Shown piece after piece: positions 25,163 to 33,546 of a DNA stretch of 40,048 nucleotides. A model generated the notes under the pieces. It saw nothing but the letters and a program-made list of their open reading frames with translations. It was not told where the DNA came from and made no database searches. Position numbers and translations under genes: made by a program. The DNA lies in contig NZ_CAJYBT010000034.1 in assembly GCF_913064665.1 (NCBI RefSeq), forward strand, positions 1 to 40,048, in the 5' to 3' direction. Origin of the DNA: an uncultured Thioclava sp. (GTDB lineage: Bacteria; Pseudomonadota; Alphaproteobacteria; Rhodobacterales; Rhodobacteraceae). Position 1 is the stretch's first letter. Every line of letters starts with the position of its first letter.

Positions 25163-27664
25163 ATGAAAACCCATGTCAAAGCTTTGGTCGTCGGCGGTGG
25201 CGCGGTGGGCTGCGGTGTCGCCTATCATCTGGCCAAGGCCGGGTGGGACACGCTTCTGGTCGAGCGTGACGAGCTGACCTCGGGCTCGACATGGCATGCT
25301 GCGGGCCTGCTGCCGTTGTTCAACATGAGCTACGCAACGACCCATATCCACAAATACTCGGTCGATTTCTACAAAAGCCTTGAGGCCGAGACGGGGCTGA
25401 ATGCCGGTTTCGCGGTGGTGGGCAACCTGCGCATGGCGCAAACCGATGCGCGCATGGATGAATACATGCTCTATTCCTCGGTGGCCGAAACCGCCGGGGT
25501 TCACCATGAATTCCTGACGCCTGCGCAGATGAAGGATCGTTGGCCGCTCTTGCGCACCGATGACCTCAAAGGCGCGCTGTTTCATCCCCAAGATGGCTAT
25601 ATCAACCCCGCCGATGTGACTCAGGCGATGGCCAAGGGCGCACGCCAGCACGGGGCCGAGATCGCGCGCAAGCTGCAGGTCAACGCTTATCGCTGGACCG
25701 GCTCGGAATGGGTCGTGACGCTGGAAAAAATGGTGGAAAAGGGCAACCGTCTGGTGCCCTCGGGCGAAGAGATCGAGATCCACGCCGAGCATGTCGTGAC
25801 CTGCACGGGCAATCATGCGCAGCGCACCGCGCGGCTGCTGGGCATCAAGATCCCCGCGATTCCGGTCGAGCACCAGTTCATCGTCACCGAACCCGATCCC
25901 GCGCTGGTGAAATGGCGTGCCGAGGGCAATCCCGAACACCCGGTTCTGCGCGATGCCGATGCGAAATGGTATGTGCGCGAGGAACGCGGCGGCTGGATTT
26001 TGGGGCCATATGAGCGGGGCGCCCCCGCGCGGTTCGAATATGACGTGCCCGAAAGCTTCCGCGCCGACCTGTTCCAGCTTGATCTGGAGCGGATCGAAGA
26101 AGAATACATGTCGATGATCCATCGCCTGCCCAGCTCGGAAGAGGTCGGCCTGAAGGACGATTTCAACGGCCCGATCTGCTATACGCCCGATGGCAACCCG
26201 CTGGTCGGTCCCGCGCCGGGGCTGCGCAATATGTGGCTGGCCGAGGGGTTTAGTTTCGGCATCACGGCGGCGGGCGGCACGGGCTATTACCTTGCGCAGC
26301 TCATGACGCAGGGCGAGGCCGAGATCGACATGGCGAGCCTCGATCCCAAGCGCTACGGCAACTGGATGACCACCGAATATGCCGCGCGCAAGAACGAGGA
26401 ATGCTACGAGCATGTCTTCATCCTGCATCACCCCGACGAAGAGCGCGAAGCCTGCCGCCCCTTGCGCACAGCGCCCAATTACGACCGCCAGATCGCGGCG
26501 GGCGCGCAGATGGGGCAGGTCAATGGTTGGGAGCGCCCGAACTATTACGGCCCGCTCAACGCGCCCGCGCATTTCGATCACGATGCGCGCTCTTTCCGCC
26601 GCGGCGCGTGGTGGGCGCATGCCAAATCCGAAGCCGAAGCGATCCGCGAAACCGCCGGGCTGATCGACGCGACGGCCTTTGCCAAGCATCTCGTGCGCGG
26701 CCCCGGCGCAACCGCGTTTCTTGACCGCTTCACCTGCAACAAGCTGCCGAAGGTGGGCCGGATCAACCTCACCTACGCGCTGACCAAGGCGGGCACGACG
26801 CGCACCGAATATACCATCGTTCGGCTGGGCGAGGATGAATATTACCTGATCTCCGCCGGGGCTTGGGCTGCTTACGATGGCGATTTCCTGCGCCAGTCCA
26901 TCGAGGATTTTCGCACCGAGGGCGGCGCCTATGTCGAGTGCCACGACATCACTACGCAATGGGGCGTGTTCGCGCTAGCAGGCCCGAATGCGCGCGCCAT
27001 TCTGGCCGAGACCGTCAAGGATGCGCAGCCCGAAACGGCGCTGTCCAACAAGCGCTTCCCGTGGCTTTCGATGCGCAACATTGAACTTGGCATGTGCCCG
27101 GTGCGCGCTGTGCGCGTGGCCTATACGGGCGAACTGGGTTGGGAACTGCACCACCCCATAGAGATGTCGCGCTACCTTTGGGATCTGCTGCTTAAGACAG
27201 GCGAAAAGCACGGGCTGAAACTGGTCGGTGCGCGGGCGCAAAACTGGTTGCGTCAGGAAAAATCCTATCGCGCCTTTGGCAATGAGCTGGGCCGCGATGC
27301 CACCCCGCAAGAGGCCGGTCTGGATCGCTTCATCGATCTGTCCAAGGACTTCACCGGCAAGCAGGCGATGATTGATACCGGTATCCGCTCCAAATGTGTG
27401 ACGCTGCTGATTGATGGCCCTGATGACAGCGATCCTTGGGGCAAAGAGGCGCTGTTGCTGAACGGCGAAAAGGTCGGGCGGCTGACCTCGGGGGGCTATT
27501 CGGTTGCCTTTGGGCAGCAGATCGGCATGGGCTATGTGCGCCCCGATTTGGCGGAACCGGGGACCAAGCTCAAGGTCAAGATGTTCCTCAAGGAATGGGA
27601 TGCGGTCGTGACCGAGGACAGCCCCTATGACCCCGCCAACGCGCGCATCCGCATCGACGGGTAG
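25163..27664 (+). CDS. FAD-dependent dimethylglycine/sarcosine dehydrogenase-like enzyme with GcvT domain
   Basis: An 833-residue oxidative demethylase. The N-terminal DAO domain has the dinucleotide motif VVGGGAVGCG (9-18) and STWHAAGL, in which His45 corresponds to the histidine that covalently binds FAD in mammalian dimethylglycine dehydrogenase. The middle FAO_M linker follows, and from about residue 440 the C-terminus is a GcvT/aminomethyltransferase region (AFAKHLVRGPGAT, YTGELGWELH) that would pass the one-carbon unit to tetrahydrofolate. The exact N-methyl substrate (dimethylglycine, sarcosine or other) is not readable. The start at 25163 has GGAG 8 nt ahead and matches the family; the long in-frame upstream extension is rejected. 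It converges on phnM, ending 8 bp before it. Confidence 0.9.
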   Translation: MKTHVKALVVGGGAVGCGVAYHLAKAGWDTLLVERDELTSGSTWHAAGLLPLFNMSYATTHIHKYSVDFYKSLEAETGLNAGFAVVGNLRMAQTDARMDEYMLYSSVAETAGVHHEFLTPAQMKDRWPLLRTDDLKGALFHPQDGYINPADVTQAMAKGARQHGAEIARKLQVNAYRWTGSEWVVTLEKMVEKGNRLVPSGEEIEIHAEHVVTCTGNHAQRTARLLGIKIPAIPVEHQFIVTEPDPALVKWRAEGNPEHPVLRDADAKWYVREERGGWILGPYERGAPARFEYDVPESFRADLFQLDLERIEEEYMSMIHRLPSSEEVGLKDDFNGPICYTPDGNPLVGPAPGLRNMWLAEGFSFGITAAGGTGYYLAQLMTQGEAEIDMASLDPKRYGNWMTTEYAARKNEECYEHVFILHHPDEEREACRPLRTAPNYDRQIAAGAQMGQVNGWERPNYYGPLNAPAHFDHDARSFRRGAWWAHAKSEAEAIRETAGLIDATAFAKHLVRGPGATAFLDRFTCNKLPKVGRINLTYALTKAGTTRTEYTIVRLGEDEYYLISAGAWAAYDGDFLRQSIEDFRTEGGAYVECHDITTQWGVFALAGPNARAILAETVKDAQPETALSNKRFPWLSMRNIELGMCPVRAVRVAYTGELGWELHHPIEMSRYLWDLLLKTGEKHGLKLVGARAQNWLRQEKSYRAFGNELGRDATPQEAGLDRFIDLSKDFTGKQAMIDTGIRSKCVTLLIDGPDDSDPWGKEALLLNGEKVGRLTSGGYSVAFGQQIGMGYVRPDLAEPGTKLKVKMFLKEWDAVVTEDSPYDPANARIRIDG

Positions 27665-27672
27665 GCGCGGGC

Positions 27673-28818
27673 TCAGGCCACGCGCTGCCCCTTGACCCAA
27701 GTGCCGCGCAGCGCGCCGGGCCGCCATCCACGCACACCCCGCCTGTCACCGGACCGCGTGGTGATCTCGAGCCCCGCGCGCACGTGTCGCCCCACTCCCG
27801 CCGCCGGGGCTGACGTGAGGGTGCCTACGCCGAGCTGCATATCGCCACAAAGCTCGCCCCGCAGCAGCGCGCCCGACAGCATCGCCGAGTGCACATAATC
27901 GGAGGACACGACATCGAGCAGATCGGCGCGGGCCAGATCCTGAGCTGCCACATTGCCCGAATGCGAGCCACCCCGGATCAGGTTCGGCGCCCCCATCATC
28001 ACCGCGATGCCGTTGTCGCGACAGGCCTGCGCGGCCTCGAAGGTGGTGGGGAATTCCGCGAAATGCACCCCTTGCGCGCGCGATTGCGCAACCTGCTCGG
28101 CGGTGGTGTCGTCATGGCTGGCCAGCACCGCGCCATAGCGCGCCGCCGCCGCAATCGCCGCCTTTAGATGACCTGCGCCAAGGCGGTTTTTCAGCGCGAT
28201 TTGATCGGCGACATGGGCCTCAAATTCCGAGTCCTTCAAGCCATGTTTGCCGCAGACATATTCGCGCAGCTTGCTCAGGTCGCGAAACTGGCGCTCGCCC
28301 GGTGTGTGATCCATCAGGCTGACGATTCCGACGCGATCCTCGGGGCCAAATTTCGCCAGTTCCTCAATCAGGGTTTCGGAACAGGCCTCGGCGCGCAGGT
28401 GCAGGAAATGGCTGATGCGCAACGCCTCGCGCGCGCGCAAATCCAGAATCTCAGTGGCTAAGGGGCGGGCATATTCAAGATAATCCGTGCGCGCGCTTTT
28501 GCCCGCAATCGAGCCCACCCGCAGCGCGTCAAACACCGTGGTGATCCCGACCGAGGCCAGCTCGGCGTCATGGGCGATGATCGCCGCGCCATGGGGCCAG
28601 TTCACCTTTGGGCGCGGCTCGATATGGCGTTCCAGATTGTCGGTGTGCAGCTCGATCAAGCCGGGCATCACCAGATCGCCGCCGCAATCCATCGCACCGT
28701 TGGGCACGCCCGCGCCGGCGTCGATTTGTGCAATCTCACCATCGCGGATCAGCAGTGAACCGATGATCACCTCATCTGGCAGAACAAGCGTGGCATTGGC
28801 GAGGATCGTGTCGGTCAT
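27673..28818 (-). CDS. phnM: Alpha-D-ribose 1-methylphosphonate 5-triphosphate diphosphatase
   Basis: Amidohydrolase-superfamily enzyme that removes pyrophosphate from the PhnGHIL product to give the PhnJ substrate, 5-phospho-ribosyl 1-phosphonate. The 381-residue product shows MPGLIELHTDNLERH with the metal-binding HxD-type segment, SLMDHTPGERQF, VLASHDDTTAEQV, EFPTTFEAA and MMGAPNLIRGGSHSGN. The ATG at 28818 follows GGAG; a longer in-frame start at 28884 is rejected. Residues about 340-372 look unlike the family (Arg/Gly-rich RHVRAGLEITTRSG) although the last residues RGTWVKGQRVA are normal; see the findings. It lies on the phn operon strand but is separated from phnN by an opposing gene. 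Confidence 0.92.
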   Translation of the reverse strand: MTDTILANATLVLPDEVIIGSLLIRDGEIAQIDAGAGVPNGAMDCGGDLVMPGLIELHTDNLERHIEPRPKVNWPHGAAIIAHDAELASVGITTVFDALRVGSIAGKSARTDYLEYARPLATEILDLRAREALRISHFLHLRAEACSETLIEELAKFGPEDRVGIVSLMDHTPGERQFRDLSKLREYVCGKHGLKDSEFEAHVADQIALKNRLGAGHLKAAIAAAARYGAVLASHDDTTAEQVAQSRAQGVHFAEFPTTFEAAQACRDNGIAVMMGAPNLIRGGSHSGNVAAQDLARADLLDVVSSDYVHSAMLSGALLRGELCGDMQLGVGTLTSAPAAGVGRHVRAGLEITTRSGDRRGVRGWRPGALRGTWVKGQRVA

Positions 28819-28904
28819 CTCGGGCTCCGATGGACGGGGTTGCGTTTGATGGGGGCGTGGGGGAGTGTCATATGCGTGCACCACAAAGCTGGCAGAACAG
28901 GCTC

Positions 28905-29594
28905 ATGACGGAATTTCAACGATTTGCAATCTATCATGCGCCCCGCGATCCGGGGCTGGCCAAGGCGGGTGCGCAATGGCTGGGCTGGGACGCGGTGAAT
29001 GGTATCGCAAGCCCTCATCCCACGCTCGACGCGCTGCCCCGCCCCTTGGCCGAGCTGACCGAGACGCCGCGCAAATACGGCTTTCACGCCACGATCAAGG
29101 CCCCCTTCGCGCTGGCGGCAGGGGTTACGCGCGATGATCTGGCAGCCGCGCTTGCGGGCTTGGCGCAGGATGTGGCCCCGGTCGATTTGGCCGGGCTGGA
29201 GGTTGCCGCGTTGGGCAATTTCCTCGCGCTGCGCCCCGTCGGCGATGTCACCGCTTTGCAGGCCATGGCCGCGCGCGTCGTTGAAGGGCTTGAGGGGCTG
29301 CGCGCACCGCTGACGCCTGCGCAAATCGCTAAGCGCGATCCGGACGGCCTGAGCGCGCGGCAACGCGATCTGCTGACGCGCTTTGGCTATCCTTATGTTT
29401 TTGAACAGTATCAGATGCACATGACGCTGAGCGGCGCGCTGGGTGAGGCGGATCGCGCCACCCTGCTGCCCATCGCGCAGGCCTATTTCACGCCGCATCT
29501 GACGCGCCCCTATCCGATGGACGATCTCTGCCTGTTTGGCGAGGCGCGCGACGGTCGGTTCCACCTGATCCATCGCTACGCCCTCACCGCTTGA
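28905..29594 (+). CDS. DUF1045 phosphonate-cluster protein, predicted 2H phosphoesterase
   Basis: A 229-residue protein of the family often annotated as a putative phosphonate metabolism protein. It carries two H-x-T motifs, H61-A-T63 (in GFHATIKAPF) and H172-M-T174 (in YQMHMTLSG), the catalytic signature of 2H phosphoesterases such as LigT and cyclic phosphodiesterases. A phosphodiester hydrolase role in the C-P lyase pathway follows by inference. The start MTEFQRFAIYHAP at 28905 matches the family; an in-frame ATG at 28872 has a stronger ribosome site (GGGGGAG) and would add 11 residues. It is encoded on the strand opposite to the surrounding phn genes, and its 3' end overlaps phnN by 19 bp. 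Confidence 0.85.
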   Translation: MTEFQRFAIYHAPRDPGLAKAGAQWLGWDAVNGIASPHPTLDALPRPLAELTETPRKYGFHATIKAPFALAAGVTRDDLAAALAGLAQDVAPVDLAGLEVAALGNFLALRPVGDVTALQAMAARVVEGLEGLRAPLTPAQIAKRDPDGLSARQRDLLTRFGYPYVFEQYQMHMTLSGALGEADRATLLPIAQAYFTPHLTRPYPMDDLCLFGEARDGRFHLIHRYALTA

Positions 29595-30130
29595 AGGGCG
29601 GCTTGAAAGCGGCGCAAACCGGTCTCTTGGCTGCCATCATTGCAGACTTGGTGCAGCGGCAGACCGTCGGGGAGCGCGGCGACGCGCCTTGTGATGCGTG
29701 CCGCAATCTGCGCCGTGCTTTCGCGTCCGCGCGCCGCCAGCCGTTCGGTGCGCAGCGCATCGGGGGCGGTGATTTCGATCACATGCAACGCGGGATATTG
29801 CGCCCAAGCCTCGGCCAATGCGGCGCGTGAGCCGTTGAAAATCACCATCTGCCCGTGATGCAGCGGGGCGAGTTCCGCGTGTGAAATCCCATAGCGCAGG
29901 CCATGGGCGTGCCACTGCAATGCGAACGCATCAGCCGCAAGACGCGCGTCAAATTCGGCTTCGCTTAACGGCTCAAACGGCTCACTGCCCGAGGCCGGAC
30001 GCGTGATCGCGCGGCGCGCCCAATGCAAGGCGGGGTCGTGCTGCATGGCCGCACGGATCAGCGTATCCTTGCCCACGCCCGACGCCCCGACCACCGCCAC
30101 CAAGCGCCCCGTTTTGCCCCCTTGCGTCAT
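29576..30130 (-). CDS. phnN: Ribose 1,5-bisphosphate phosphokinase
   Basis: ATP-dependent kinase of the guanylate-kinase-like P-loop fold that converts ribose 1,5-bisphosphate to PRPP, the last step that returns the C-P lyase sugar to metabolism. The 184-residue product has the Walker A GASGVGKDT (15-23) and the PhnN-typical RRAITRPASGSEPFEPLSE and FALQWHAHGLRYGI segments. The ATG overlaps the phnL stop by 4 bp. The 3' end overlaps the convergent DUF1045 gene by 19 bp, so the two transcripts are complementary there. Confidence 0.95.
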   Translation of the reverse strand: MTQGGKTGRLVAVVGASGVGKDTLIRAAMQHDPALHWARRAITRPASGSEPFEPLSEAEFDARLAADAFALQWHAHGLRYGISHAELAPLHHGQMVIFNGSRAALAEAWAQYPALHVIEITAPDALRTERLAARGRESTAQIAARITRRVAALPDGLPLHQVCNDGSQETGLRRFQAALQAVRA

Positions 30131-30819
30131 GGCGCAACGCCCGCAGGCATCGGCGTAAAGGCGGTGACATCGACCTCGCGATCACAGATTTGCGCCCGCG
30201 CGGCCTCGTCGTGGAAAATCCCGACGATCGCGGCCCCGCGCGCCTTGGCGGCTGCGATCAAATCCAGCACCACCGCGCGGTTCGCCCCATCCAGCGAGGC
30301 CGTCGGCTCATCAAGCAACAGCGCGGGGTAGGGGTGGGCAAAGCCGCGCGCAATATTCACCCGCTGCTGTTCACCGCCCGAAAACGTGGTGGGGGAAAGC
30401 TGCCAAAGGCGCTGCGGGATATTGAGCCGCTCCAGCAGGTCCATTGCGCGCGCCTCGGCTTGCGCCTCGGGCGTGCCAAGCGCCAAAAGCGGCTCGGCCA
30501 CGACACGCAAGGTGGGCACGCGCGGCACCACGCGCAGGAACTGGCTGACATAGCCCAAGGTGTCGCGGCGCAGCGCGATGATCTCGCGTGCAGAGGCCTG
30601 CGCCACATTCAGATCCCCCACCCGGATCACGCCAGAGGCGGCCAGATAATTGCCCCAGATCATCCGCATCAGCGTGGATTTTCCGGCCCCCGAAGCGCCC
30701 GTCAGCGCCACGCATTCCCCCGGAGCGACGCGCAGATGCGCCCCCGTCATGACCGGAATCACCGCGCTGCCTTGGTTGTGCAAAGTGAAGGATTTACAGA
30801 GGTTTTTGATCTCGATCAT
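30127..30819 (-). CDS. phnL: C-P lyase complex ABC-type ATPase PhnL
   Basis: Soluble ABC-family protein needed with PhnGHI for attachment of methylphosphonate to the ribose of ATP. The 230-residue product has Walker A GASGAGKST (41-49), the signature FSGGEQQR (about 147-154) and Walker B PALLLDEP (Asp170, Glu171). It has no membrane partner here and, like the E. coli protein, is a subunit of the lyase machinery and not a transporter. It starts 5 bp after the phnK stop and overlaps phnN by 4 bp, so it lies in the middle of the coupled operon. Confidence 0.95.
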   Translation of the reverse strand: MIEIKNLCKSFTLHNQGSAVIPVMTGAHLRVAPGECVALTGASGAGKSTLMRMIWGNYLAASGVIRVGDLNVAQASAREIIALRRDTLGYVSQFLRVVPRVPTLRVVAEPLLALGTPEAQAEARAMDLLERLNIPQRLWQLSPTTFSGGEQQRVNIARGFAHPYPALLLDEPTASLDGANRAVVLDLIAAAKARGAAIVGIFHDEAARAQICDREVDVTAFTPMPAGVAP

Positions 30820-30824
30820 CGGAT

Positions 30825-31595
30825 TTACACCTGCAACACAGAGGACACGAGAAGCTGCGTATAGGGCGCTTGCGGATCGTCCAGAACCTGATCGGTCAGC
30901 CCCTGTTCGATCACATGCCCGCCCTGCATCACCATTAACCGATCCGCCAGCAGCCGCGCTACGGCCAGATCATGCGTTACCAAAATCACCGACAGTCCCA
31001 TGTCGCGCACCAACCCGCGTAGCAGGTCCAGCAGCCGCGCCTGAACGCTGACATCCAGGCCCCCGGTCGGCTCATCCATGAACACCAGCTTGGGCGCAGT
31101 CACCAGATTGCGCGCGATCTGTAGGCGTTGCTGCATCCCGCCCGAGAACTGGCGCGGGCGGTCGTCAATGCGCGTGGCGTCAATTTCGACCCGTCCCAGC
31201 CAGTCCGTCGCGGCCTCGCGGATCGCGCCGTAATTGCGCGCGCCCACTGCCATCAGCCGCTCGCCCACATTGCCGCCCGCAGACACGCCCATGCGCAATC
31301 CGTCGCGCGGGTTTTGATGCACAAAGGCCCAGTCGGTGCGCGCAAGCGTGCGGCGCTGCGGCTCACCCATCTCCAGCGTGTCGTGCCCTTGATACAGCAC
31401 GCGCCCCGTATCGGGGGCCAGTTGCCCGGCCAGACAGCTCAGCAATGTCGACTTGCCCGACCCGCTTTCGCCCACGATCCCCAGCACCTCGCCGGGCCAC
31501 AGATCAAAGCTGACATCGACACAGCCGATGCGCGCGCCGTAGCGTTTGCTCAGGTCTTCGACGACCAAAAGCGGGGTGTCGCGCAGATCCTTCAT
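30825..31595 (-). CDS. phnK: C-P lyase complex ABC-type ATPase PhnK
   Basis: A 256-residue ABC ATPase that binds the PhnGHIJ core and is required in vivo. Walker A is GESGSGKST (42-50), the ABC signature FSGGMQQR (150-157) and Walker B KLVFMDEP. The sequence between signature and C-terminus ([28 protein letters not shown]) is characteristic of PhnK and the oligopeptide-type ATPases. GGAGGA lies 6 nt before the ATG at 31595, which overlaps the phnJ stop by 4 bp; the much longer in-frame extension into phnJ is rejected on this basis. Confidence 0.95.
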   Translation of the reverse strand: MKDLRDTPLLVVEDLSKRYGARIGCVDVSFDLWPGEVLGIVGESGSGKSTLLSCLAGQLAPDTGRVLYQGHDTLEMGEPQRRTLARTDWAFVHQNPRDGLRMGVSAGGNVGERLMAVGARNYGAIREAATDWLGRVEIDATRIDDRPRQFSGGMQQRLQIARNLVTAPKLVFMDEPTGGLDVSVQARLLDLLRGLVRDMGLSVILVTHDLAVARLLADRLMVMQGGHVIEQGLTDQVLDDPQAPYTQLLVSSVLQV

Positions 31596-32461
31596 GCCGT
31601 TTCCTCCGGCGAGAGCCGCCCGCGATGGCCCGCGTCGCGCCGCGTTTCGCAGAAATCCGTGTCCGAGCAGACAAACATCCGCCCGCCCTGATCGTCGGTG
31701 ATCACCTCGTCGAGATAGCTCGTGGCACAGCCACACAGATCGCAATCGTGATCGGCCTTGGACGGGGTGAAGGGGTGGTCCTCAAAATCAAGGCTGACCA
31801 CGTCGCAATAGGGCGGCAGCGCGTAGATGCGCTGTTCGCGTCCGGCGCCAAACAGCTGGATCGCGGGGCAATTGCCCAGCTTGGGGTTGTCGAATTTCGG
31901 GATGGGCGAGGGGTCCATCACATAGCGCCCCTCAACGCGCACCGGATAGGCATAGGCGGTCGAAATCTCGCCATGGCGCGCGATATCCTCGTAAAGTTTC
32001 ACATGCATCAGCCCGTATTCCTCCAGCGCATGCATCTTGCGGGTCTCGCTTTCGCGCGGCTCAAGAAAGCGCAGCGGTTCCGGGATCGGCACCTGATAGA
32101 CAAGGATTTGCCCTGCGCGCAGTGGCTCTTCTGGAATGCGGTGGCGGGTCTGAATGACGCTGGCCTGCGCGGTCTGCGTGGTGGTCGCCACCCCCGCCGT
32201 GCGTTCAAAAAACGTGCGGATCGAGACTGCGTTGGTCGTGTCATCCGCACCCTGATCAATCACCTTGAGCGTATCTTCAGGCGTCAGGCAGGCGGCGGTC
32301 ACCTGCACGCCGCCGGTGCCCCAGCCATAGGGCATCGGCATCTCGCGGCTGGCGAAAGGCACCTGATAGCCCGGCACCGCCAACCCCTTGAGAATCGCGC
32401 GCCGGATCATGCGTTTCGTGGCCTCGTCGAGATAGGCGAAATTATAGGCCTGATCGCTCAT
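31592..32461 (-). CDS. phnJ: Radical-SAM C-P lyase catalytic subunit PhnJ
   Basis: Cleaves the carbon-phosphorus bond of 5-phosphoribosyl 1-phosphonate, releasing the alkane (methane from methylphosphonate) and a 1,2-cyclic phosphate. The 289 residues include the Fe-S ligands Cys240, Cys243 and Cys265, and Cys271, corresponding to E. coli Cys241, Cys244, Cys266 and the thiyl-radical Cys272. Gly31 in VPGYQVPFAS matches the proposed glycyl radical Gly32. The conserved MPMPYGWGTGGVQ block is intact, so the enzyme should be active. It overlaps phnI and phnK by 4 bp on each side. Confidence 0.98.
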   Translation of the reverse strand: MSDQAYNFAYLDEATKRMIRRAILKGLAVPGYQVPFASREMPMPYGWGTGGVQVTAACLTPEDTLKVIDQGADDTTNAVSIRTFFERTAGVATTTQTAQASVIQTRHRIPEEPLRAGQILVYQVPIPEPLRFLEPRESETRKMHALEEYGLMHVKLYEDIARHGEISTAYAYPVRVEGRYVMDPSPIPKFDNPKLGNCPAIQLFGAGREQRIYALPPYCDVVSLDFEDHPFTPSKADHDCDLCGCATSYLDEVITDDQGGRMFVCSDTDFCETRRDAGHRGRLSPEETA

Positions 32462-33546
32462 TGCGCGGCCTCCTGCTGGGGGGCTTTGGCGTCGCGGCGC
32501 AGGCGGCGGATCAGTTCGAGTTCCGATTGGAAATCGACGTAATGGGGCAGCTTGATATGCTCAAGAAAGCCCGTCGCCTGAATGTTGTCACAGTGATAGA
32601 GCACAAATTCAGCGTCCTGCGCAGGCGCTCCGGTGTCGTCCTCACCCAGCTCCTGCCAACGCAAAGCGCGGTCCACGAGGCTCATTGAGATCGCCTTGCG
32701 CTCGTTTTGCCCAAACACCAGCCCGTAACCACGGGTGAATTGCGGTGGCTCGGTTTTCGATCCGGTGAACTGGTTCACGGTCTCACATTCGCTCAGTTCG
32801 ACCTCGCCAATCTCGACGCTGAATCCCAGTTCGGGGATATCCATTTCCACCGCGCAACGGCCAATGCGCAATTCCCCCACAAAGGCATGGGTGCGCCCAT
32901 AGCCGCGCTGCGTCGAATAGGCCATCGACAGCACGAACCCCTCATCGCCGCGCGTCAGTGCCTGCAAGCGCAAGGCGCGCTCTGCGGGCATTTCCAACGG
33001 CTCGCGGGTCAGATCGGGGGGCGTTGCGTCACTGTGCTCCAGCGGTTCCATCAGCTCATCGCGATCCAGCAGCGCAAGGATATGGGGCGCGGGGTTGGCA
33101 TCGGCGGGTTTGCATGCTGCCGTGGGCACGGGCGCACCCTCGGCCGCCAGTTTGAAATCGAGCAGACGGTGGGTGTAGTCGAACGTTGGCCCCAAGATCT
33201 GCCCGCCGGGAATATCCTTGAACGTGGCGGAAACCCGGCGCGTGATCGCCATATCCTCGGTCGCGATGGGCAGGCTTGCGCCGAACCGGGGCAGGGTGGT
33301 GCGATAGGCACGGATCAGGAAAATCGCCTCGATCAGATCGCCGCGCGCCTGCTTGATCGCCAGCGCCGCAAGGTCGGGATCAAACAGCGAGCCCTCCGCC
33401 ATCACCCGGTTCACTGCCAGGGCCATCTGCTCGCGAATTTGGGCCAGGGACAGCTCGGGCACGGCCGGATCGCCCCGGCGTTCCTCGGCCAGCCAGGCAT
33501 GCGCCGCCTCAATCGCGCGCTCGCCACCTTTGGTTGCGACATACAT
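32458..33546 (-). CDS. phnI: C-P lyase core subunit PhnI
   Basis: A 362-residue subunit of the PhnGHIJ core that acts in nucleosidase/transfer chemistry on ATP at the start of the pathway. The N-terminus MYVATKGGERAIEAAHAWL is diagnostic, and GYGRTHAFVGELRIG and ETVNQFTGSKTEPPQFTRGYGLVFGQNERKAISM-type blocks are present in order. Its ATG directly abuts the phnH stop (no intervening base) and its stop overlaps phnJ by 4 bp, as expected for a complex whose subunits are needed in equal amounts. Confidence 0.97.
   Translation of the reverse strand: MYVATKGGERAIEAAHAWLAEERRGDPAVPELSLAQIREQMALAVNRVMAEGSLFDPDLAALAIKQARGDLIEAIFLIRAYRTTLPRFGASLPIATEDMAITRRVSATFKDIPGGQILGPTFDYTHRLLDFKLAAEGAPVPTAACKPADANPAPHILALLDRDELMEPLEHSDATPPDLTREPLEMPAERALRLQALTRGDEGFVLSMAYSTQRGYGRTHAFVGELRIGRCAVEMDIPELGFSVEIGEVELSECETVNQFTGSKTEPPQFTRGYGLVFGQNERKAISMSLVDRALRWQELGEDDTGAPAQDAEFVLYHCDNIQATGFLEHIKLPHYVDFQSELELIRRLRRDAKAPQQEAAQ

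Noticed and set aside
25058-26959. Open frame of 633 codons on the minus strand opposite the dimethylglycine dehydrogenase-like gene
   Set aside because: No domain is visible, and the opposite strand encodes a clear FAD/GcvT enzyme.
31596-31745. N-terminal extension of PhnK into phnJ
   Set aside because: The strong GGAGGA site and the 4-bp overlap with the phnJ stop support the start at 31595; the extension is out-of-frame phnJ sequence.
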